A model generated the notes under the pieces. It was not told where the DNA came from, made no database searches, and saw nothing but the letters and a program-made list of their open reading frames with translations. Shown here piece after piece: positions 46,850 to 55,645 of a stretch of 64,000 nucleotides of DNA. Numbering within the stretch: position 1 is the stretch's first letter; each line of letters begins with the position of its first letter. The position numbers were made by a program, and so were the translations under genes. This DNA is from Thiohalophilus thiocyanatoxydans (GTDB lineage: Bacteria; Pseudomonadota; Gammaproteobacteria; UBA6429; Thiohalophilaceae), in the NCBI RefSeq assembly GCF_004366735.1, contig NZ_SOQX01000002.1:558001-622000 (forward strand), read 5' to 3'.

Positions 46850-46999
46850 TTAGCTGATGCAATGGACAACCGGCGCCAAGGGATAAATGACTGCGCCCGG
46901 GGCAAAAAAATACCAAACGCCCCGCATGGGATCCGTGCCCGGGCGTTCGAAGACCGTGCTGTGCACACCGGCATACAGCGCTGTGAGAGAGTCTGGCAT
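46850..46999 (-). CDS. Putative small protein upstream of the COG4648 gene
   Basis: A 49-residue ORF with a tight ribosome-binding site (ACAGGATAACGAGC before the ATG). The product is protein-like: MPDSLTALYAGVHSTVFERP, then a hydrophobic middle WYFFAPGAVIYPLAP, and ends VVHCIS. Its stop codon is nearly fused to the TTG start of the COG4648 gene, which suggests translational coupling. I recognise no family. It could also be part of a longer gene interrupted by a frameshift. Confidence 0.5.
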   Translation of the reverse strand: MPDSLTALYAGVHSTVFERPGTDPMRGVWYFFAPGAVIYPLAPVVHCIS

Positions 47000-47194
47000 G
47001 CTCGTTATCCTGTAAAAGACGGCCCCATTCCGGGAGGCTCACGTTAATTATTGTTATTGCCGGCAATTATGCCAAGGCGGTACACGGGTGTTTGTATGGC
47101 CGCCGGGTGCCAGATTATATATAATTTGTGTCAGTATTCAATTAACCCCCCACTCGAACCGGATGGCGATGCCGTAACCACCCCCCCACCACCT

Positions 47195-48196
47195 ATGTCA
47201 CTTCTGTCTATCAATTTCGGCACAACCGCCCCTGTCCCGACTGACAGTGACAGCAAAACGCCGCCGTTTGCGATAATTCGCTACGGCGCCGGCAACAGCC
47301 GCATTGCGCGCAATCAAGACGATCTGCTGAAAATCGATGTGGCAATGCCGGTGCTCGGCGATCAGCAACACGCTTGTGAGGTATGGCGCAGCGACCGCCC
47401 CATGCAACACGAACAAAGCGGGCCGTTGCAGCTGCTTTACAATGGTATCTTTTTATTCGGTGCCCTGGAGGTGGATGAGCGAAATGGACTTGAACAGGCA
47501 ACGCAAGACGCCTATACGCTAATCCTGGAGCAACTGCGCAGGCGGGGTTATCCCTACCTGTTGCGTATGTGGAACTATCTGCCGGATATTGTCGGCCCGG
47601 ATCATGGCGTGGAACGTTACCGGCTTTTTTGCGCCGGTCGACATACCGCACTGGCAACAGAGCCTGGTTACGAATCGCGTCTGCCGGCGGCCAGTGCGCT
47701 GGGCACAACCGGCGCCGGTTTTGTCATCTACTTCATCGCCGCATACGAACCCGCGCTGCAGATTGAAAATCCCTTGCAGGTAAGCGCATTTCATTACCCG
47801 GCCTGTTATGCACCCAAGAGTCCGTCATTTTCCCGGGCCACGGTTAAACACTGGCCCGACAGTACCCAGTTTTACCTCTCTGGAACGGCCAGCATTCGGG
47901 GTCATGAAAGCCGGCGTACGGGCGATATACAGGGCCAGTTGCAGTTAACCCTGGATAACATAGAACACCTGCTGACCCGGGCCCGGGAACAATGCCCGCC
48001 GATCCGGGACAATCTGGACAACCTGGCCCTGCTCAAGATCTACCTGCGCCGCGCCGATGATTTCACGCTGGTTCGGGATTATATGCAGCAACACTTCGCC
48101 AGCGCCTGTCCCCCGCTCTATCTGCAGGCCGATATATGCCGCAAGGAGTTGCTGGTTGAAATCGAGGGTTGGAGTACCTTTGACAGCGCCCGTTAA
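47195..48196 (+). CDS. Chorismatase, XanB2/FkbO-like
   Basis: 333 residues from ATG 47195; in-frame upstream codons read an improbable Pro-rich leader. Family hallmarks: WNYLPDIVG followed by ERYRLFCAGR, and the C-terminal LQADICRKELLVEIEG. XanB2 of Xanthomonas splits chorismate to 3- and 4-hydroxybenzoate, feeding xanthomonadin and coenzyme Q. This gene faces away from the ligase operon and would supply the aryl starter. The residues that decide the 3-HBA/4-HBA product ratio cannot be read from the sequence alone. Confidence 0.88.
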   Translation: MSLLSINFGTTAPVPTDSDSKTPPFAIIRYGAGNSRIARNQDDLLKIDVAMPVLGDQQHACEVWRSDRPMQHEQSGPLQLLYNGIFLFGALEVDERNGLEQATQDAYTLILEQLRRRGYPYLLRMWNYLPDIVGPDHGVERYRLFCAGRHTALATEPGYESRLPAASALGTTGAGFVIYFIAAYEPALQIENPLQVSAFHYPACYAPKSPSFSRATVKHWPDSTQFYLSGTASIRGHESRRTGDIQGQLQLTLDNIEHLLTRAREQCPPIRDNLDNLALLKIYLRRADDFTLVRDYMQQHFASACPPLYLQADICRKELLVEIEGWSTFDSAR

Positions 48197-48203
48197 CCGG
48201 CCA

Positions 48204-48587
48204 CTATTTGAATTCAGGAAAGTCCGAGGTCAACTGCCAGCGTTCGGCTTCCCCGTCATACTCCCATTGCTGGGTATCGGTGAATTCCTTTTCGACGGCG
48301 TTGTTGGTGTTGAAGTAACTGATTTCCACCAAATGGACCGCTTCGGTTTTGGAAGCCCTGAGGTCCATGACCTTGTAACCGGTTACCTTGATCTCCTTGA
48401 GGCGTTCTTTATCGCGCTTGCTGAAGGTGGGGGGATCTTTATAGTATTGCCCGGCCAGTTCCAGGCGCGACCAGCGGATGCTGTGTTCGTAAGCGCGCAA
48501 GACCTTGTCCAGTGCATCCAGCTCATTCGGCGTGGTGTTGCAGCCACCCAGTAACAGTGCCAGGCCGATAACCAGCAATGATTTCAT
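48204..48587 (-). CDS. Small lipoprotein of unknown function
   Basis: 127 residues from ATG 48587. Signal and lipobox LLLGGC (Cys at about 16). The mature domain, with LDALDKVLRAYEHSIRWSRLELAGQYY and a strand-rich EIKVTGYKVMDLRASKTEAVHLVEI, is NTF2-like in look (SnoaL/DUF4440 style); this is an impression, not a match. It is convergent with the chorismatase gene by only 7 bp and divergent from aguB. Its role with either is not established. Confidence 0.75.
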   Translation of the reverse strand: MKSLLVIGLALLLGGCNTTPNELDALDKVLRAYEHSIRWSRLELAGQYYKDPPTFSKRDKERLKEIKVTGYKVMDLRASKTEAVHLVEISYFNTNNAVEKEFTDTQQWEYDGEAERWQLTSDFPEFK

Positions 48588-48710
48588 CCGTTTCCCCTTG
48601 CCGTGAATCCACTCATCATTTGCAGTATAACCAGATTTGATAAATGCGTATATCCTTGACGGTCGCGGCATTGCTACACTATCCCCCTGGAGTAACCGGA
48701 AATCGCTCGC

Positions 48711-49601
48711 ATGAAACAGTCTCTGAAAGTTGGCCTGGTCCAGCAGCGTTGCAGTGCCGAGCGCGAGGCCAATCTGCAAACCAGTGAAACGCGTATCCGT
48801 GAGGCAGCCGGGGCCGGTGCACAGCTGGTATTACTGCAGGAGCTGCATACCGGGCTCTATTTCTGCCAACGCGAAGATCCGGCCCTGTTCGATCTGGCCG
48901 AACCGATCCCCGGGCCCGGCACCGACCGGCTGGGCGCGCTGGCCCGCGAACTGGGCCTGGTGATCGTCGCCTCGCTGTTCGAAAAACGGGCCGCCGGCCT
49001 GTACCACAACACCGCCGTGGTACTGGAATCCGACGGCCGCATTGCCGGGATCTATCGCAAGATGCACATCCCCGACGATCCCGGCTATTACGAGAAGTTC
49101 TATTTCACCCCCGGCGATCTCGGCTTTACCCCCATCGACACCTCTGTCGGCCGTCTCGGCGTGCTGGTTTGCTGGGATCAATGGTACCCGGAAGCGGCGC
49201 GGCTGATGGCGCTGGCCGGGGCCCAGCTGCTGCTCTATCCCACCGCCATCGGCTGGGACGAACGGGACACCGACGAGGAACAGCAGCGCCAGCTGGACGC
49301 ATGGCAGCTCAGCCAGCGCGCCCATGCGGTCGCCAACGGCCTGCCGGTGCTCGCCTGCAACCGCACCGGCGTGGAAACCGATCCGGTCAACGGCGATCGC
49401 ATTCATTTCTGGGGCCACAGTTTCGTCGCCGGTCCGCAGGGCGAAATACTCGCCGAAGCCCCCGCCGATGAGGAGCAGTTGCTGATGAGCGAGATCGACC
49501 TGACCCGCAGCGAGACGCTACGGCGTATGTGGCCCTATCTGCGGGATCGGCGCATCGACGCCTACGATGACTTGTTATTGCGCTATCGCGACCGCAAATA
49601 A
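48711..49601 (+). CDS. aguB: N-carbamoylputrescine amidase AguB
   Basis: 296 residues of the nitrilase superfamily: catalytic Glu in LLQELHTGLYF, Lys in YRKMHIPDDPGYYEK, and Cys in VLVCWDQWYPEAAR. It hydrolyses N-carbamoylputrescine to putrescine, completing the agmatine route begun by AguA. In most gammaproteobacteria it directly follows aguA; here 8.2 kb lie between. The start follows a gap of 123 bp from the divergent lipoprotein start. Confidence 0.96.
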   Translation: MKQSLKVGLVQQRCSAEREANLQTSETRIREAAGAGAQLVLLQELHTGLYFCQREDPALFDLAEPIPGPGTDRLGALARELGLVIVASLFEKRAAGLYHNTAVVLESDGRIAGIYRKMHIPDDPGYYEKFYFTPGDLGFTPIDTSVGRLGVLVCWDQWYPEAARLMALAGAQLLLYPTAIGWDERDTDEEQQRQLDAWQLSQRAHAVANGLPVLACNRTGVETDPVNGDRIHFWGHSFVAGPQGEILAEAPADEEQLLMSEIDLTRSETLRRMWPYLRDRRIDAYDDLLLRYRDRK

Positions 49602-49670
49602 TCAAAAGCGCCCGCCACAGCGCAGTTTTTTCGTGGTCTGGTCGGGTATGCAGCAGAAGGAAAAGCTTAT

Positions 49671-49744
49671 CTCTCGCAAAGACGCCACGGCGCAAAGTAA
49701 CCTGATATCGATCATACTCAGCGGGCTCTGCGCCTTTGCGAGAA
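49671..49744. repeat. Dispersed hairpin repeat, family B (copy 1)
   Basis: Inverted repeat with arms TCTCGCAAAGACGCCACGGC and GCTCTGCGCCTTTGCGAGA. Related elements are at 57611-57650 and 62085-62177. It lies between aguB and the retropepsin gene. Confidence 0.75.
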
Positions 49745-49831
49745 CCTGGTTTGCGGTCAATGTGTACAATGTTTCGGTGCGCTGTGTGCTCGAAAGGACA
49801 ACCTGCCGGAACGGCGCAACAGGATAGTGAG

Positions 49832-50350
49832 ATGAATTCACCCGAACAACAGCAACAGAAGATCGGCAAGAGCATGGTGTTTGCCATGTGGCTGGTGATC
49901 CTGGCCCTGCTGACCCTGTTTTTTGACAAGTACCTGGGCGATCAGCACAACCCCAACCAGCAGGTAACCCAACGCCAGGCCGACGACGGTCGCAGCGAGG
50001 TGGTGCTCAAGCAAAACCGCCAGGGCCATTATATTGCGAACGGCCGGATTAACGGCCAGGAAGTCACCTTTTTGCTCGACACCGGTGCCACGGATATCGC
50101 CATTCCGGAAAAAATCGCCAACCGGCTCGATCTTCCCCGCGGGCGGCAGGTTCAGTTTCAGACCGCCAACGGCGTGGCCCGGGGATACAGCACCCGGCTC
50201 GACAGCGTCAGCCTCGGCAATATCCGGCTTGGCGATCTGCCCGCCTCCATCAATCCCCATGCCGGACATGACGAAATTTTGCTCGGTATGAGTTTCCTCC
50301 GCCAGCTGGAGATGAGCCAGAAGGGCGATACCCTGACCCTGCGGCAGTAA
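49832..50350 (+). CDS. Membrane-anchored retropepsin-like aspartic protease
   Basis: 172 residues from ATG 49832 (AGGAT upstream). One N-terminal helix (VFAMWLVILALLTLFFDKY) anchors a clan AA single-domain aspartic protease: catalytic LLDTGATDIAIPE, a flap region TANGVARGYSTRLDSV, and ILLGMSFLRQLE at the end. This matches the bacterial TIGR02281 family. It is half the length of eukaryotic pepsins and would act as a dimer, probably facing the periplasm. Function unknown. Confidence 0.9.
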   Translation: MNSPEQQQQKIGKSMVFAMWLVILALLTLFFDKYLGDQHNPNQQVTQRQADDGRSEVVLKQNRQGHYIANGRINGQEVTFLLDTGATDIAIPEKIANRLDLPRGRQVQFQTANGVARGYSTRLDSVSLGNIRLGDLPASINPHAGHDEILLGMSFLRQLEMSQKGDTLTLRQ

Positions 50351-50474
50351 CCCGGCCTCACCGGGTCTGTAACCGCCGCACAAATCTGAATTAAACTCCT
50401 TGCATTCACAATCAATACGATAATAATTACACTTATAATCAGGAATTCACGCACTACCCAATAAGGAACCGATC

Positions 50475-51236
50475 ATGATGTTACGTAAACTTGCCATTAT
50501 CCTGCCCGCGCTGGCGGTAAGCTCGACAGCCTTCGCGGACACCCTTGGCGCACGCTTCGGTGCCGGCATGTGGGACCACACCCCCGGCGGTCACCTCCGT
50601 TATCAGACCTCCAACAGCAACCACAACGCGGATCTGCAGGACGACCTCAATCTGGAGGATGACCAGGAGGGCTATTTCTACGCCCTGGTCGAACACCCCG
50701 TGCCGTTGATCCCCAACGTCAAGCTGATGCGGACCGGCCTGACCAGCAACGGCTCCGGGACGATCAATTCGGAATTCACCTATGGCGGCGAAACCTACGA
50801 GGCCAACCAAGACATTACCTCCGAACTGCAACTGGATCACACCGACGTCACACTCTACTGGCAGTTGCTGGATAATGTGGTCAGTTTTGATTTCGGGCTT
50901 ACCGCCAAGATGATTGACGCCGAGGCGACCCTGCGTCAGACCAGCGGTAACGAGAAAACTGTCACCAACAGCTTCGACGGCGTCGTCCCCATGGGGTATC
51001 TCGGTATCGGCGCCACACCGTGGCCCGGCGTGGAACTGCGCCTGGAAGGCAGCGCCCTGAGCGTAGGTGATAACAGCCTGACCGACTATACCGCCAAGGT
51101 CAGTTACACCACGGACTTCCTGCTCGGGGTTGAAGCCGGTTACCGTTCACTGGAACTGGAACTGGATGATCTGGATGATGTCGATGCCAACATGGAATTC
51201 GACGGACCCTTTGTCGGACTTTATCTGGACTTCTAA
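50475..51236 (+). CDS. TIGR04219-type outer-membrane beta-barrel protein
   Basis: 253 residues with a signal peptide (ALAVSSTAFA, cleavage near 21) and a repeating amphipathic strand pattern ending in LYLDF, a canonical barrel terminus with aromatic last residue. GARFGAGMWDHTPGGHLRY near the start and YLGIGATPWPGVELRLEGSAL in the middle match this uncharacterised barrel family. It probably inserts in the outer membrane via Bam. Confidence 0.85.
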   Translation: MMLRKLAIILPALAVSSTAFADTLGARFGAGMWDHTPGGHLRYQTSNSNHNADLQDDLNLEDDQEGYFYALVEHPVPLIPNVKLMRTGLTSNGSGTINSEFTYGGETYEANQDITSELQLDHTDVTLYWQLLDNVVSFDFGLTAKMIDAEATLRQTSGNEKTVTNSFDGVVPMGYLGIGATPWPGVELRLEGSALSVGDNSLTDYTAKVSYTTDFLLGVEAGYRSLELELDDLDDVDANMEFDGPFVGLYLDF

Positions 51237-51243
51237 AAACACA

Positions 51244-51399
51244 GGGACGAGTGACGAGGGCCGAGGGACGAGGAGCAATATCATCCTCTTCCCCGGCCCT
51301 TTTCTTTTGCCCGACGCAATAACATTACGCTTAACAAGACATATTTATTTCTGTTAACGGCGCTTTTACTCGTCACTCGTTCCTCGTTACTCGGCCCTG
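51244..51399. repeat. Inverted pair of degenerate heptamer arrays
   Basis: At 51244-51271 four 7-bp units (GGGACGA, GTGACGA, GGGCCGA, GGGACGA) run in one direction; at 51366-51393 four units of the related form (TTACTCG, TCACTCG, TTCCTCG, TTACTCG) run in the other. Each array is flanked by ACAGG/CCTGT. They bracket about 95 bp with no gene. A large hairpin could form. Confidence 0.75.
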
Positions 51400-51445
51400 T
51401 CTCTTCTATACTGGGTTATACAGGCCCCGTTAAAGGAGTGCCGCC

Positions 51446-51949
51446 ATGACCCGTCCACTTGTTCTGTTGTCCGCTCTGTTGTTGTTCTATAGCCCTGTGC
51501 ATAGCGGGGAGATTGTCAAAACCCCGTACGAGGATCCCAAAGTGGTGTTCGACTTCTATTTCGATCACCCGGAGAAGATCAACTCGGCACTGTACTGGGT
51601 ACGTTCTTATATCAATCCGCTGGGCGAGGCGCCGTATAACTTTTCGCCCGAGTTCATGAGTGTCAAGGTGGTGATTCACGGCACCGAGATCGTCACAGTC
51701 GCCAAACATAATTATGAAAAATACAAAGACGCGGTGGATCGGATGAAGTATTACGACCAGCTGGGGGTGGAGTTCATCGTCTGCGGTCTGGCCGCCAAGG
51801 ATTATGATTACAGCACCGACGACTTCCAGGATTTCATCAAACTGGCCCCGTCGGCCATCACCGAACTGGTCCACTGGCAGCAGCAGGGGCACGGGCTGAT
51901 CACGCCCAATATTATGGATAAAAAACTCTCGATCGATGAAATTCGCTGA
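51446..51949 (+). CDS. Exported DsrE/F-like protein
   Basis: 167 residues with a signal peptide (LVLLSALLLFYSPVHS, cleavage near 21). The mature part is DsrE-like: KVVFDFYFDHPEKINSALYWVRSYI, VKVVIHGTEIVTVAKH, and a conserved Cys in VEFIVCGLAAKD. Such periplasmic DsrE-like proteins, common in sulfur-oxidising bacteria, may carry sulfur or sense thiols; the role is unproven. The gene sits just before mfd. Confidence 0.85.
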   Translation: MTRPLVLLSALLLFYSPVHSGEIVKTPYEDPKVVFDFYFDHPEKINSALYWVRSYINPLGEAPYNFSPEFMSVKVVIHGTEIVTVAKHNYEKYKDAVDRMKYYDQLGVEFIVCGLAAKDYDYSTDDFQDFIKLAPSAITELVHWQQQGHGLITPNIMDKKLSIDEIR

Positions 51950-52047
51950 ATTCCGGCCGTGAACGGCGCGGATAGTTTTCACATCCGCCACCGAACCGGC
52001 TAAAATAGCCGCCCTGTTTTCGCCGTGGTCAGCCGCCAACCGTTCGC

Positions 52048-55000
52048 ATGTCAGACGTCTCCCTGTGTAATCCGTTTCATCCGCCGTTGCCCGCCCGTGC
52101 CGGCGAACTGTCCCGCTGGGGACAGCTGTATGGCAACAGCCCGGCGCTGGTCATCAGCCAGGCGGCCCGTGAACACAACGGGCCGCTGGTGGTCATTGCC
52201 GCCGACACCGCCGCCGCCCAGCGGCTGGAATACGCGCTGCGCTTTTACCTGGCCGACACCGAGCTGCCGATTCTCAATTTTCCGGACTGGGAAACCCTGC
52301 CCTACGATGTCTTCTCGCCCCATCAGGACATCATCTCCGGGCGCCTGACCAGCCTCTATCAGCTGCCCGCTATGCAGCAGGGCATCCTGCTGATTCCGGT
52401 ACAGACCCTGATGCACCGCCTGCCACCGCCCGATTATCTGCAGGCCAATACCCTGATGCTGGATCTCGGCCAGACGCTGCAACTGGACGCGATGCGCCGG
52501 CGCCTGGAGTCAGCCGGCTATCAGTGTGTCTCGGCGGTGATGGAGCACGGCGAGTTCGCGGTACGCGGCAACATTCTCGATCTGTTTCCCATGGGCAGTG
52601 ACCGGCCCTATCGCATCGAACTGTTCGATGACGAGATCGAAAGCATCCGGATCTTCGATCCCGAAACCCAGCGCTCCACCGACAAGGTCGACCAGGTCCG
52701 CCTGCTGCCGGCCCACGAGTACCCGCTGCACAAGGAGGCCATCTCCCGCTTTCGCCAGGCGTTTCGCGCCCGCTTCGAGGGCGATCCGCAAAAGGCACGG
52801 GTCTACCAGGATGTGAGCGAGGGGCTGGCCAGCGCCGGAATCGAATACTACCTGCCGCTGTTTCACGAACAGATGGCCACCCTGTTCGACTACCTGCCGG
52901 GCGAAACCCTGTTCCTGGGCGAAGCCTCCCTCGAGGAGGCCGCCGAGGCGTTCTGGGGTGAGGTCGGCCACCGCTACGAGCAGCTGCGCCACGATCAGGA
53001 ACGCCCCCTGCTCAGCCCGCCCGAGCTGTTTTTACCGGTCCCGGAGCTATTCGCCGGCCTCAAACAGCACCCACGGGTCGCGCTGCAAAACTTCAAGTTC
53101 GAGGATGACTCGGCGATCCAGTTCGCCACCGAAGCCCCGCCCCCGCTGAACCTGGACGTGCGCGCCGCCGAGCCGGCCCGCCAGCTCAAGGCATTTCTCG
53201 ACCACTTCCCCGGCCGCGCCCTGTTCGCCGCCGAAACCACCGGCCGGCGCGAATACATTCTGGAGATGCTCGGCCACTACCACATCCGCCCGCGCGAGGT
53301 GGAGAGCTGGCAACAGTTTGTCGACAGCGACGAGCCGCTGGCCATCACCGTGGCGCCGCTGGATCAGGGGCTGCTGCTGAACGACCCCGCCCTGGCGGTC
53401 ATCGCCGAAACCCAGCTGTTCGGCCAGCAGGTCCTGCAGCGGCGTCGGCGCAAACAAAGCGATCGCGACAGCGACGCCATCGTCCGCAATCTGGCCGAGC
53501 TGACTGTCGATGCGCCGGTGGTCCACGAGGATTACGGCGTGGGCCGCTACAAGGGGCTGCAGACCCTGCAGCTCAACGGCCAGGACACCGAGTTTCTGAC
53601 TCTGGAGTACGCCGGCGGCGACAAGCTCTATGTGCCGGTCAGCTCGTTGCATCTGATCAGCCGCTACACCGGCGCCTCGCCGGAGACCGCGCCGCTGCAC
53701 AAGCTGGGCAGCGGCCAGTGGGAGAAGGCCCGGCGCAAGGCCGCCGAGCGGGTGCGCGACGTGGCCGCCGAACTGCTGGACATCTACGCCCAGCGCGAGG
53801 CCCGCCACGGTTACGCCTATCATATTGACGAGGCCCAGTATCGCGCTTTCGCCGCCGACTTTCCGTTTGAAGAGACGCCCGATCAACAACAGGCCATCGA
53901 CAACGTCCTCAAAAGCATGCGTGCCGATCAGCCCATGGATCACCTGGTCTGCGGTGATGTCGGCTTCGGCAAGACCGAGGTCGCCATGCGCGCCGCCTTC
54001 ATCGCCGTACAGGACGGCAAACAGGTGGCGGTGCTGGCCCCGACCACCCTGCTCACCCAGCAGCATCTGGAGAACTTCCGCGATCGCTTTGCCGACTGGC
54101 CGGTGCGGGTCGAGGTCCTCTCCCGCTTTATCAGTGCCAAGCAGCAACAGGCGATCCTGCGCGAGCTCGAAGCCGGCAAGGTGGACATCATCATCGGCAC
54201 CCACAAGCTGCTGCAAAGTGATGTGACGTACAACAACCTGGGGCTGGTGATCATCGACGAGGAGCACCGCTTCGGCGTGCGCCAGAAGGACAAATTCAAG
54301 GCACTGCGCGCCGAGGTGGACGTGTTGACGCTGACCGCCACCCCGATCCCGCGCACCCTGAACATGGCCATGTCCGGTATGCGCGATCTCTCCATCATCG
54401 CCACTCCGCCGGCGCGGCGTCTGGCGATCAAGACCTTTATCAGTGAATGGCAGGACGGCCTGATCCAGGAAGCCTGCCAGCGCGAGATCCGCCGCGGCGG
54501 CCAGGTCTACTTCCTGCACAACGATATCGAAACCATCGAAAAACAGGTCGCCAAACTGACCGAGCTGGTGCCCGAAGCGACGATTCGTCACGCTCACGGT
54601 CAGCTGCGCGAGCGGGAGCTGGAACAGGTGATGTCCGACTTCTATCACCAGCGCTTCAATATTCTGGTCTGCACCACCATTATCGAAACCGGCATCGACA
54701 TCCCGTCGGCCAACACCATCGTCATCAACCGCGCCGATCGCTTCGGCCTGGCCCAGCTCTATCAGTTACGCGGCCGAGTCGGCCGCTCGCACCATCGCGC
54801 CTACGCCTATCTGATCACCCCCTCGCGCCGGGCCATGAGCCAGGACGCGCTCAAGCGCCTGGAAGCGATCGAATCGATCCAGACCCTGGGCACCGGCTTC
54901 ACCCTCGCCACCCATGATCTGGAGATCCGCGGCGCCGGGGAGCTGCTGGGCGACGAACAGAGCGGTCAGATGATGGAGATCGGTTATCACATGTATACCG

Positions 55001-55518
55001 AACTGCTGGAGCGCGCGGTCAAGGCATTAAAAGAGGGCCACGAACCCCAACTGGACAAACCCCTCAATCACGGCGCCGAGATCGATCTGCACTGTCCCGC
55101 CCTGATCCCCGAGGAATACCTGCCCGACATCCACGAGCGGCTGATCCTCTACAAACGCATCGCCAACGCCGCCGACTCGCAGGAACTCAAGGATCTGCAG
55201 GTTGAGATGATCGACCGCTTCGGCCTGCTGCCCGACGCCGTCAAAAACCTGTTTGCCGTCACCCAACTCAAACTGCAGGCCCTCCCACTGGGCATCCGCA
55301 AGATCGAACTGGGCGAAGAAGGCGGCCGCATCCTGTTCGTCGAACAACCCGACATCGATCCCATGCGGATCATTCAGCTCATCCAGCAACACCCCAACGA
55401 CTACAAACTCGACGGCGGCGAAAAACTGCGCATCAACAAGGAACTGCCCGATACCGGGGACCGGATCAAGGAACTCAACAACCTGCTGGCGACACTGGCA
55501 GAAAAAGAAGCAGCCTGA
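52048..55518 (+). CDS. mfd: Transcription-repair coupling factor Mfd
   Basis: 1156 residues. The UvrB-like N-terminal part (GRLTSLYQL, EFAVRGNILDLFPMG) is followed by the RNA polymerase-interacting domain (VHEDYGVGRYKGLQ) and the RecG-like motor with Walker A in GDVGFGKTEVAMRAAF, DEEHRFG (Walker B), and TATPIPRTLNMAMSG. The C-terminal D7 domain ends AEKEAA. It removes stalled RNA polymerase and recruits UvrA. The final 90 bp occur a second time at 57506-57595, so this gene's 3' end has taken part in an insertion or allele exchange. Confidence 0.97.
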   Translation: MSDVSLCNPFHPPLPARAGELSRWGQLYGNSPALVISQAAREHNGPLVVIAADTAAAQRLEYALRFYLADTELPILNFPDWETLPYDVFSPHQDIISGRLTSLYQLPAMQQGILLIPVQTLMHRLPPPDYLQANTLMLDLGQTLQLDAMRRRLESAGYQCVSAVMEHGEFAVRGNILDLFPMGSDRPYRIELFDDEIESIRIFDPETQRSTDKVDQVRLLPAHEYPLHKEAISRFRQAFRARFEGDPQKARVYQDVSEGLASAGIEYYLPLFHEQMATLFDYLPGETLFLGEASLEEAAEAFWGEVGHRYEQLRHDQERPLLSPPELFLPVPELFAGLKQHPRVALQNFKFEDDSAIQFATEAPPPLNLDVRAAEPARQLKAFLDHFPGRALFAAETTGRREYILEMLGHYHIRPREVESWQQFVDSDEPLAITVAPLDQGLLLNDPALAVIAETQLFGQQVLQRRRRKQSDRDSDAIVRNLAELTVDAPVVHEDYGVGRYKGLQTLQLNGQDTEFLTLEYAGGDKLYVPVSSLHLISRYTGASPETAPLHKLGSGQWEKARRKAAERVRDVAAELLDIYAQREARHGYAYHIDEAQYRAFAADFPFEETPDQQQAIDNVLKSMRADQPMDHLVCGDVGFGKTEVAMRAAFIAVQDGKQVAVLAPTTLLTQQHLENFRDRFADWPVRVEVLSRFISAKQQQAILRELEAGKVDIIIGTHKLLQSDVTYNNLGLVIIDEEHRFGVRQKDKFKALRAEVDVLTLTATPIPRTLNMAMSGMRDLSIIATPPARRLAIKTFISEWQDGLIQEACQREIRRGGQVYFLHNDIETIEKQVAKLTELVPEATIRHAHGQLRERELEQVMSDFYHQRFNILVCTTIIETGIDIPSANTIVINRADRFGLAQLYQLRGRVGRSHHRAYAYLITPSRRAMSQDALKRLEAIESIQTLGTGFTLATHDLEIRGAGELLGDEQSGQMMEIGYHMYTELLERAVKALKEGHEPQLDKPLNHGAEIDLHCPALIPEEYLPDIHERLILYKRIANAADSQELKDLQVEMIDRFGLLPDAVKNLFAVTQLKLQALPLGIRKIELGEEGGRILFVEQPDIDPMRIIQLIQQHPNDYKLDGGEKLRINKELPDTGDRIKELNNLLATLAEKEAA
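55429..55518 (+). other. mfd 3' end, repeat copy A (candidate attachment site)
   Basis: The last 30 codons of mfd. A second copy at 57506-57595 matches 83 of 90 bases. The two copies flank about 2 kb with an EAL gene. See that entry and the findings. Confidence 0.7.
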
Positions 55519-55524
55519 AGATCA

Positions 55525-55583
55525 GGGGCTAGGGGCTAGTCTCTAGTTAAATACGGAAATAGGTATACTGTCCCCGTGAATTG
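55525..55583. repeat. Heptamer run and RAYT-style motif at the left edge of the accessory block
   Basis: At 55525-55545 three 7-bp units (GGGGCTA, GGGGCTA, GTCTCTA). At 55549-55583 an AT-rich segment reads, on the minus strand, TTCACGGGGACAGTATACC; similar motifs lie at 59504-59535 (+) and 59546-59575. Such GGGGACAGTATAC motifs flank REP-associated tyrosine transposase genes in gammaproteobacteria, but no transposase is present here. Confidence 0.55.
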
Positions 55584-55645
55584 ATGGAATCGCCTCCCAC
55601 AGAGAGGAAGCTTGGATAAAGAAAATGAATCTGTCATCTTTCTTT

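Noticed and set aside
46853..47066. N-terminal extension of the COG4648 membrane protein
   Set aside because: The extension is hydrophilic and cysteine-rich, unlike a membrane protein, and a better ORF occupies another frame of the same strand.
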